Origin: Spisula solida
Lineage: Eukaryota; Mollusca; Bivalvia; Venerida; Mactridae
NCBI GenBank assembly: GCA_947247005.1
Contig: OX365948.1
Coordinates: forward strand, 12,017,455 to 12,081,454
Length of the DNA: 64,000 nucleotides
Reading direction: 5' to 3'
The notes under the pieces are model-generated. The model ran no database searches and had not been told where the DNA came from. It was given only the letters and a program-made list of their open reading frames with translations. The position numbers and the translations under genes are program-made. Numbering within the stretch: the first letter of the stretch is position 1; every line of letters starts with the position of its first letter. Shown here piece by piece: positions 22,901-34,900 of the stretch.

Positions 22901-25900
22901 TTATTGGATTCTAACTAAAGAGTATGTTTTTTTTAAAAAAATGTTACTTTCAAGTTTGGCTATAAAATATAAAATCTTGTTTATAATTAACATTCAGCCC
23001 TTGGCTCAACTACATTAAGCATGTCAGTTACAGGAATCAAAGTAATGCCATACTTACCACAACCATAGTTGACAGCTCCTATACACTCGAGGTACGCATG
23101 TACTCTGCCTATACTGTTAACATCACCACAATTCTTCAAGCCTGGTCGAACTGACGTCTTGTTCAGGTAACTGGGTTTACATTTTCTCCTACAAAGTCAA
23201 TCATAAGAAACTAGAATGTCTTTTTTGAACCCAAAACATATGTCTTCCACTAAGGCAATAAACATTCAACCTAAAATTCCTGAAAATATGTACATTTTTG
23301 TAAACCTAGGCTTCTTTCTAAATATTTATGTGAAGTTTTATTGCAATCTGACCACTGGTTAAGGAGAACTAGTGCAGATTTTGTGACTTTTATCCTTTGA
23401 CATTGATTACTATCACATTCCCGTACTCTAGGTAAATTAAAGTAATCTACCAATGAACTGACCGTGTCAGACTTAAACTAGAAGCCTTAGGGTTTTAGAA
23501 ACAAAAACGTATATTTCCCATAAATGACCTTAACTACTGCACAATAATCTTAACTGAAATTCCTGACCATATGCACATCTAGACTTGGTGCCAACTATTC
23601 ATAGAAGTTTCATTGAAATTCAACCAGTGGTTAAGGAGAACAAGCAGGGACAAATTTTGTGACATACATATATCCAGACAGAGACATCCAGCACAAAATC
23701 AATATGTGGGTGACATAATTACCAAGCAACACAAGCAAACAATCTACATGTTCACATATTTCTTTGAACAGGGATGTTGGGTATACTATTTTACCGGTAC
23801 TTAACAATCAAACGAGAACCCTCGACTGCTAAAATTTATAGAAATCTATTGCAATAAAAATCTCTCTAACCAGGACTCGATTATAAAATTCCTTATTTTT
23901 AGATATCTTTCAGGAGTTTTGGATGGTCTGTAGTCAAAGAATTCTTTCAGCACTTCTCTTTCTTGTTGCGAGATAACCTCTGGTTCTAACATAACTTCCT
24001 TCAGTGGAACAGGAAAGTGTATGACTTCTCCATCTTCCCGTAACAATGCATTCACTGAAAACAAACAAGAAAACAATGTATTGTATTAGCCTTTTTACTC
24101 CCTTACTTACTTACTTAGATTCTGGATAAACAGACTAAACGGAAAGCATACATGTAACTGGCTTTACAGATTTATGTAACATGTATTTTATTGGCTCAAC
24201 CTCAGCCTTTACTAAGTATGCCACCTTTTGAGTGTACAGGTAACATGGTGAGCTGAGCTTCTGATAAGCGAATGTTTGTTAGCCTCAGGCTTATTCAGTT
24301 GGAAATTTGCCTAGGTTTGATAAAGGTAAGTTGAGCACACATCATTCTATCCATGTACATTGTTAGTTATACATTACAGGAACAAGTGTACTATGATGAC
24401 CTTAGGTCGCTCTCCTCAGTCACAATTTGATAGTTTTTTAAAACTTTCAAGAATAATTCAAATCACAGGGAAGTACGACTTTACCAGCTCCTTCCATGTA
24501 TTACTATGAAGGTTTAAAAGTTAAAACCCAGAAAGCATCAAGCTAGATTTGTGACAGAGAAATAAACAAATCAACAAGAAGAATATAATTTATTATTATG
24601 TACATGCTAACTGTGCTGTATATGAACACTAAGTTAGCGCGATTCAACACTGTCTACCCAAAAACAAACAAATCAAACTCACCCAATATTTTCTGTGAAT
24701 CAATCTGTCTATAACTGCATTCCTCTCTCTTGAAGCCAAACTTCTGTTCCAACTTAGATAAATCACTTAAAACATTCTCGCTTGAATCTTTGTCTACAAA
24801 ATCACTTCCATCGTTATCTTCGTCCACTTTCTTATCCCCCTCCTCATCATTATCCAACTCTTCATTGTGTGTAATATCAGCTTCTATACTCTCATCACAC
24901 TGAGATGGTAGTTCTTTGGTTTCACTTTCAATATTTTGATGAATACTAGCTTCAGAGATCAGTTTCTCATACACTGAATTTGGCGATGTAGATCGACCAA
25001 TCAAAAACGGGTTACTATCTGAGTCATCATCATTTTCTATATCAATATCTTCATCGTCTTCACTATCTCCTTTCTGATTGGCTGCTTCATGTGAGTCTCC
25101 ACTAATAATATCAGCAACAGCACAAAAACCTTCCAAATTTTCTATCAAGTCTGGAGTTATTGTCAGTTTCTTATCTAAAACCACACCTGGTAATTGTTCA
25201 TTGTTGTCGGTTGCCTCATCAGTTTGATAAATAGAATTCACATCCCCCTTTGTTACAGGTTTTTTCAATTTTGTTCTCTTTTTTGTACAAAATACATCAT
25301 TTTGATTTGTATTTTGAGATGACTTTCGTTTTCCTGATGCAACTTTTCCCTTTAAAGCATTCTTGTTAAGGGAAGGAATTCTTCCTCTTTTAGGAACAAT
25401 AGGTATGTTGATGCTGTTTATAGTAGGTGTTGCCGTGGTGACAGTTTCTAACACTTCAGAGATAGGGTCGGTATCAGGCGAGCTGGTAGAACACTCTACA
25501 GACTCCGAGCTAGAAGCTACAACATCTTTTTTCTGAAAAGAAGACCATGAAAGTTTTAAACCACAGTAAATAACATTACATTGTGTATCACATTTCATAT
25601 AAGCATATTTTCACCCATACACAAACATTGTAGGATGTCAGCATGAAAAGCTCAAAGTAACATTTGCCAAATGTTTTGGAGAAAAGGAAGCAAATATGCA
25701 CATATTTATTACAACATCATTTGCCTACATAACAAACAGCTTGATTGTATCGAGACCTGACTCAGACTGTATACTGACGCATCCAAAGACCAACAACTCC
25801 CTCTGGTGGTATAGAGACCTAACTCAGACTGGATACTGACAGATCCATTCATCAACAACTCCCACTGATAATGTACTTACCAATTTTTTGAAGAATTGGT

Positions 25901-28900
25901 GGGCATAGTTTTTAATCTGTATACTTGTTCTTGTGGGAATTAACTCTGCTATCTTTGTCCAACTTCTTCCATATATCTCCTGAAACACAAAGTTACAAAA
26001 CTGAATATTGCTTGCTATGTTATTCATGTTATAATATAATATACCATAATTTATTTGGCATCTCCTAAGAAACAGGAAATAACATGAAACATATGTACTA
26101 GCACACACATTAGCACTTATTCTTTTACACAAGTAACTTTTAAAAGGAATAGAGCTGTAACGGTTTGATGTATTTCAAAATTTTTAGGTTCAATACATTA
26201 AAACAAAACATACTTTTCAGTACAAGTTCAATAGACAACAATTGGTAACTTAAACACATACAAGAACAAGAATAAAATGCACCACAGTTGCTTCGCATGA
26301 TACAAACTTGCACAGACTTTTAATTATCGTAGAATAAACCAACATACATGTTGAAACTTGAATCTTGTAACAATTAAATATTGAAAAACATACCCTAAAT
26401 ACATGATCATAGATAATACAATGCATTATTCAATGAGTTGTATTCCTGCGTTTGAAACTGGATCGACTTAGCATCCGGGGTTTATAGAACCTGATTTTAT
26501 GATGTTTATAAAGAAAGGACTTGAAGTTAACAAGGTGATTTTGTGCATGGGTATTTGTTCACACATGTAGGATCTAACTTGCACTTGGGGTAATGTTATC
26601 TATTTGCAATTGTTTACATTTATTAAATGTACAACTGTTAAACAGATTTTAATATTTCATTGAAAACCACTAATTACGACTTTCATATGAAACTAGTTAA
26701 GTTATATGCATATCTTGTCTATACATATGAAATGAAATTTGTCATCCACCGTTCCACCAAACCGGCCTTGTGTACCAGGGTTCCCTATGCACCGTGGGGA
26801 ACTGTTACAGCTCTGAAAGGTAACCATTGATTTCTGTTATAAAAGTTTATATGAATTAACAAGTTGTGATAGATTGTCTCTATATATCACTAAGAACCCA
26901 CCATTCCACGGTGAAACATTTCCTTCTCCTCTGTGGTCCACACAATCTTTTTCTGCTCATTTTTCACACCATATTTCTTCCTTTCCAGTTCATGGTGGAC
27001 AGATCCACTGGTACCAAGCTTTGATCGGGATGCCTTCCCATTAATATAATATCAGTGTTGGTCAAGGAATAATTTATTCCAAATTTAACGAAAATCTTTA
27101 TAAAGAGATGCTTATCACATTTTGTCTTTCACGTTGCAATACAGCCAAAGATAATAAACATTAAAACTCGAGAACCCACATCCATACTCTGTATGCCCAA
27201 ATTGGAACTAACAAAAGATGTTTGTTGAACATATACAGTATGCCACTATGGCAGCCCAATAGTCAGAAATGGTTAGTACACAAAGACCTTGACCTTTGAC
27301 CTGCTGACCTCAAAATCAATAGGGGTCATCTACTAATGCTGACCAACATCCATGTGAAGTTTTAGGAACATGGGTGCAAGCGTCACAAGTTATTGAGCGG
27401 AAACCATTTTGCTGTCAAAGGGCAAAGGCTTTTTAAGCAACCTTGACCTTTGATCTGCTGACATCAAATCAAAAGTGGGTCATCTACTATTGCTGACCAA
27501 CATCCATGTGAAGTTTGACGATTATAAAATAATAATTTTATAATTTCAGGAGTACATGTGAATATGTGAAATCCAACCAGTACTTTTACTAAGGAGAAGA
27601 TTTTAAAAGCTTTAACTGTAGATATATAGGGAAAAACAGCGCCCCACCCACTGGCAGCCATGTTTTTTGCGAATCATGACAAAAATGTAAATTTTGCCAA
27701 AAGGGTCATCTAACAACTATTTCTTTAAAACTATTTTGAAATCTGGCCAGTAGTTGATTTTTTATGATTTTTTTTAAAGATTTTCCTATTGGTAGTAATG
27801 GCAACCAGAGTTATTCATAGATTACAATTCTATTAGGTCTTTTTAGAAAGGACCACCCAAGGAACATTTTTACCAATAAATTATGAAATCCACCCAGTAC
27901 TTTCAGACAAGATGATTTCCAAAGATATACAACATTGTATAGAGAAAAAGGAACCCCACCCACTGGCGGCCATGTTTGTTGACGAATCACTTCAAAAATG
28001 TCAATTTTGTAAGAGGGCCACCCAACAACTATTTCTGTAAAAATATTTTGAAAGCTGGCCAGCGGTTGATTTTTTAATAATTTTTTAAAGGATTTTCCTA
28101 ATGGTTGCCATGGCAACAAGAGTTATTTATAGATTTCAATTATTTTAGCTAAAGAACCACCCAAGGAACATTGTTACCAATTTATAATGAAATCCAACCA
28201 ATACTTTCAGACAAGAATATGTTTAAAGATTTTACCATACAAATGTAAACATTTAAGGAAAAAACGAGCCCACCCACTGACGGCCATGTTTTTTGACGAA
28301 TCACGAGAAAAATGTAAATTTTGTAAGAGGGTCACCCAAGAAATATTTCGGTAAAATTATTTTGAAATCTGGCCAGTGGTTGATTTTTAAAGATTTTTTT
28401 AAAGATTTTCCTAATGGTTGCCATGGCAACAAGAGTTATTTATAGATTACAATTCTTTTAGCTATTTTTAGAAAGGACCACCCAAGGAACATTCCTGTGG
28501 AGTTTGGTTCAAATTGACTAGTGATTTAGGAGAAGAAGTCGTTTGAATGAATTGTTGACGCACGCACAAACGCACGCACTGACGACGGACGAAGAGTGAT
28601 CACAATACCTCACTTTAGTGGGGTTTGAACCCATGACCCTCAGGGATATGTCAAAGTTACCTTAAAATTAAAGGTATCCGACCAACTCACCCCCCTACCA
28701 ACTCACCCCCCTACTAACTCGCCCTGTATTTGGGTAACTCGCCCAATGATATAGAAAGAGATAAACTCGCCCAATGTCAATTTCGAAATGACCAACTCGC
28801 CCCCTTCAATCTAATTATCTTATATGTAGAATATTATATATTTATTTTTAAACTTAGTGTTAATTCATGATAATTAAGTGTATTTATTTAAGAATTGAAT

Positions 28901-31900
28901 ACACATTTTCTGCAGTTCATCGGTGTATGAACTGTCGGGAAAATCACGTCTAATTTTTTACATAAACGCTGTAGGCGTTTATTTAAATTAGGAGTGATTT
29001 TCCCGACAGTTCATACACTGATGAACTGCAGAAAATTATTTAGTTGTTACGAATACAATTGGAATTACAGTTCATATGACGCTGAAGTACATTAACATGT
29101 CCCAGCTGATGAACGAAGCTAGATTTAGAATGAATGAAAAAGTAGTCCGTCGATTGATTTGCATATGGAGCTACTTCATCGGGATATGAACGACAGGTCA
29201 CATGACCGTTTCATCCAATCAGAATGCAGCATTTATGTGAAAATACACAAAGTTGAATTATACACAAATAAATAAACAGATCAAGTGCTGCTTTCTCGAA
29301 AACTTGCCAGTTTGTTAAAGTTTTTAACCTTTGTTATTTTCAAAATGGCCACCACTCGATCGTTTGGAAACTATGATTTTTAAAGCAAGTTATCTAATAA
29401 AACACCGTTTATGTAACATTTAAAATGAAATAAATGTGTTATTTTGATGACAATTAATCTAATTTATGTTTTAACTCATTTTGAACTCGTCCAATGATGG
29501 CAATCCGAACAAATGGAAGATTTATATATAAACGTATTGCAATGACACAATATCAACATCACAATTGTAGTTTTACGTAAAACCTAGCATTACATGCAGG
29601 AATTATCTGATTATGGAAAACAAACTACATTTTTAATTGACGATCTTCACTTTTATTCACTTTATAAATATAATTATATATTAAATATATTTAGGGGGTG
29701 AGTTGGTATATTGTTTTTTAGAGGGGGGTGAGTTGGTCATTGTGTAAGGCGAGTTATCCAAATCCAGGGTGAGTTGGTAGGGGGGTGAGTTGGTAGGGGG
29801 GTGAGTTGACTGTTAATTAAATTAAACAAAGGGAGATAATTTAAAAACTGGACTACATAGAGTTATGGTTCTTGATCACTGCACTTCTCCTAATTGCCGT
29901 CAATTCATATAAAAAATTTCAAATCAATATCCTAAATAGTTTTAAGAGTTTGATTGTACCAAAAACTGGACAATAACATGGATACAGAGCAGTAAACTGT
30001 TATCTGTAATAAAGGTGCAAGATCTGTTGCTTTTTTTAACAAAGGATACTGTTCTTCTAATAGCATTTTCTCAATAGTTGCCTTAGATTTCTCATCCATG
30101 CAGTTATTATCCAAGGTCCAGCTTTGTTCTAACAACCATGGTGGATCTGTATACTCTGGTAACAGGTTTGCACTCTTTGATGGCAGCTCATTAGTGTCAT
30201 ACATATTATTACCCGCCCTGAAATAAGTACATCATATCAATTAAGTAAATTTAGTTAGAGGATGAGACAAAACTACCTTATTAGTATAAGTGAGTGATTT
30301 TATTAGTATGAGTGAGTGATTTGATCATTTAATTCTCTTAGGCCAAAAATAAAATATTGTTTGTTTCCCCTTCCCTACATACCCAAGCAAAGTCCCCTAC
30401 CCAAAATATTTTATTGACCATCTGAATTTTTTTATTTTATAAATAAATGAGCCCCATTCTCACTTGTCATCATACGCGATGTCTGTTGGGACCTTTATAC
30501 TGGCAATAACCCTCACAGATCACCATACACAGACTCAGTGTATTCATAATAAGTATCAATCAAAACTGTAGAAATAGTAATGTGCATCTGTACTAACAGG
30601 ATAAGGCAAAACAAAAATTATTGGCAATAAAATATTTTTTCAATAAAATATTTTTCAAACAAATATTATTTTACCTACCTACCCAACCAGTGCTGGGAAG
30701 GGGAAACAAACAATTTTTTAATTTTGGCCTTATTGCAAGAAATTATGCACACATGTTCTGGTACGCAGTGATTTTTTGGTTAATTTTTTAATAGGGCTGA
30801 ATACAGGCACCTTCCCCTAGCAAGATAACCTCCATTTTCCCCAAAAAATCATGATTTCGAAAAGAATGTTTAATTTCCCCCTTTTGTTCTTGCTGGTTTA
30901 AAAGCAACTAACTATACAAGTATGGCTGTTTTCATTCAAATAAATATATTTTCAAACTGGCTGAATACATATTGCAATAAGTATAATCAGTAACAAGAGG
31001 GCCCAAGGTCGCTCACCTGTCATAGCAGTGCATGCAAGCCCAGTGATTTGACCTAGTGACCTAGTTCTTGACCCAATATCGCACTTGACCTAGATTTTGT
31101 TAAGATGATCATTGTGACCAAGTTTCATAAAGATTAGGTCAAAATTGTGACCTCTATTGACTACACGTGGTTTTTATATGATTTGACCTTGTGACCTAGT
31201 TTTTTTATTCCAGATGACCCAATATCGCACTTACCCTAGATTTCGTTAAGATGATCATTATGACCAAGTTTCATAAAGATATGGTTGAAATTGTGACCTC
31301 TAGTGACTACACAAGGTTTTGCTATAATTTTGCCTTGTGACCTAGTTTTAAACCCCGGATAACCGAATATCGAACTTGACCTAGATTTTATTGAGATGAT
31401 CATTGTGACCAAGTTTCATAAAGATTAGTTAAAATTATGACCTCTAGTGACTGTACAAGGTTTTTCTATGATTTGACCTTGTGACCTAGTTTTTTACCCT
31501 TGATGACCCAATATCGAACTTGACCTAGATTATGCTGAGATGATCATTGTGACCCAGTTTCATTAAGATTAGGTCAAAATTGTGACGTCTTGGGACTAAA
31601 CAAGGTTTTTCTCTGATTTAACCTTGTGACCTAGTTTTTGACCCTGGATGACCCATTGTCGAACTTGACCTGCATTTTGTTAAGATGATCATTGGGATCA
31701 AGTTTCATAAAGATTAGGTCAAAAATGTGACTACACAATGTTTTTCTAGGATTTGATCTTGTGACCTAGTTTTTGACCCCAGATGACCCAATATCAAACT
31801 TGATCTGGATTTTGTTGAGAAGATTATTGTGATCAAGTTTCATAAAGATTGGGTCAAAAATGTGACCTCTAGTGACTACACAAGGTTTTTCTATGATTTG

Positions 31901-34900
31901 ACCTTGTGACCTAGTTTTTGACCCCGGATGAACCAATATCAGACATGACCTAGATTTTGTTGAGATGATCATTGTGATCAAGTTTCATAAAGATAAGGTC
32001 AAAATTGTGACATCTAGTGACTACACAAAGGTTGTTCTATGATTTGACCTTGTGACTTATTTTTTAACCTCAGATGACCCATTATCGAACTTGACCTTGA
32101 TTTTGTTGATATGATCATTTTGACAAAGTTTCATAAAGTTTAGGCTAAAATTGTGACCTCTAGTGTCTACACAAGCAAATTGTTGACGGACGGCGGACGA
32201 AGAGTGATCATAAAAGTGCTTTATTATTGAAATATTGCATTAATTTTGATTCCACACTGCTGCTACCGAAGCTCGGCAACGATGGCAAAAAATTATCAGA
32301 TGTTTGAAGTTAACCATAATGTTTTTAAAAAATAATGTCAGCAAGGTTGTAAAATAGTGTTTTCATTATGTGCTAGTAAGACTTTTCACATATTCTTTCC
32401 TTTCGGCAAAAATAATCGCGATTATTGTACCTGGTTGCTCTATATTATGTTATATGTAACGGCCCCCCTCATGAACATTCGGAACATTTCGCATATTGTC
32501 GCTCAATAAATTCTGTAATCCCGGAATACAGGTTTCATCCTGTAATGTCGATATGGCAGCCCAAGAGTCGGACCTTACTATTTGACTTTAAGACCTCAAA
32601 ATCCATGTAAATGCAGCCTAATGGCAGGCCCCCTGACCATTAATTTTTGGAACACGGGCTTGTCCTATAATGTCGATATCAAGAAGATGTAAAGACCAGT
32701 ATGATTAAGATTTAAATGAATCATTTAATTATAGTATCCGGAAATAGTAAGTGTAGAGGCTACTAAGTACCACAGACTCGCGTGTACAGTAGAGTATTTT
32801 GTTGGCAGTGTCTAGGGATACGGCCAAAAACTAGCCAACCCTACCCGCATTCGCTAGTCATACAGCACTCTTCAACATGCTGAAATACAGCCTCAATTGA
32901 TAAATAATAGAATATTTTCGTTTACAGTTATTTGTAAAGTAAATTATTAATAACCCAATATCGAAAATTTTACCTACTTATTGATGCAAACTATCATCAA
33001 AACCGCCAACTGAAATTGTTAGTTTTAATTGTTTAACAGTGCAGACTAAAATTGATATTTCTGGTTAAATTTCGTTGTTGTCATGTGACTGCGCAACACC
33101 TTCTCACATGATGTTTCATACAGTAATAAAAATAATAAATTTTATTTTGTAATAAATTTGTCTTTGTTTTTTTTATTGAAAATATATAATTATGATGTAT
33201 CTATAATATGGAGAATGTACATAAATGGTCCTGAAAAGGATCGTTTGGTTGTATTGCTCTGAAAAGAGCTGTTGACAAAATTTATAAATGTACTTAATAA
33301 CAATTTTCAAAATTCAATGCGGTGATTTATTGTGGGGGTCTTGTAAATTTTATGTCTCTCATGTGTTGTACTGTAAAACATTATATTTTAATTTAGTGTA
33401 CTATAAGGTCAGCAGAAGTAGGGAAACAAGTAATATGGCCGAGTTTTTGGTACTTTAAATTTCATAGATCTATGTTTTTAATAACAATTTGCAAAATACA
33501 TTTGGCGAATAGAATCTGTGAAAGTCGGGAAACATCTGTACTGTAAATTAATCAATAATAAAAGTTCATTTCATTTTTTCAAAGTTTCATGAACACACTG
33601 TTTTGTGTACATATCAGATGCCGTGTCCAGTTGAACTCAGACTGAGGGCATCAGAAAACGCCAATGTGGTCAAGTATGCGACAACAACGATATTACACTT
33701 GAAATACCACTGCTGTTTCTACTGCACAGAAATGACATGCCCGGGAAGGTATCATCACCACTCCGGCTTTTTGCAGATGACAGTCTCCTATATAAAAGGA
33801 TAAAAACCCAAGAAGATACCAACACTCTGCAAGAAGACTTACAAAAACTGGAGAAATGTGAGGCTGATTGGCAGATGCAGTTTAATCCATCGAAGTGCGA
33901 TACAATCAGGATCACCCGCAAGTGCACGCCAATCAAATCTGACTATACCATCCATTGACATAAGCTAGAAACTGTTACTAGTGGGAAGTACCTTGGTGCC
34001 ACAATAAACGAGAATTGATGCCATCACAAAGAAGGTGAACAACAGCCTATCATTCTTTAGGAGGAACATATCCAGCTGCCCAAGACATCAAAGCGCAGTG
34101 CTACAAGACCCTATTGAGACCAATAATGGAATAAGTATCACCAGCCTGGGACCCTAGCACAGCAAGAAACATCAACCAACTGGAGCAGTCCAGAGGAGGG
34201 CAGCACGCTATGTTACTGGGGATTATCATCGAACTCGCAGCTCAAGTCAAATGATCACCTCACTGGGATGGCCATGATTACAAGAGGGAAGAACTGACAC
34301 CAAGCTAGTCCTAATGTACAGAATTGTATACCAGCTTATCGACATCCGGTTACTGAGTACTACCATCCAGCTGGCCTATCAACTAAAGGCCACTCACTGC
34401 GATACCTCATTCCATTCTGCCGGACGTATATAAATACTCCTTCTTCGTCTCATCAACTCGCCTATGGAACCAGTTGCCAGATGTTGCCATATCCCGAACC
34501 TTGGTCAGCTTCAAGGCGGGTCTGGGCTCTCTACATTAGACGTACATCATGTTTTTATTGCTTTTAACCATTGTACAGCGTTTTTTGTATATAGTCACCA
34601 ATGTGTTTGATGCTCTAGAGAGAGCCCTGCACTTAAATAGGATTACGGTAGGAAGAAGATACCCACATTAGCCTGTATGTTAAACAACTAAACGTTCAAT
34701 TTTAATCAACTGTTTTAATGAATTTTTGCTGCAATAAGTTGCTAAATTGTTACTATTCAGTATTGGGTTAATGCGGCTAGGGCTTAGGCTAGTCGTATAT
34801 AGGAATCAGGGTCAACTCAGCTGGAATACAAACTCGGCCGTGTATTCTTCGGCCGGATAACTAACTCGCTGACAATATTTTCCCCAAAATAATATGTTTA

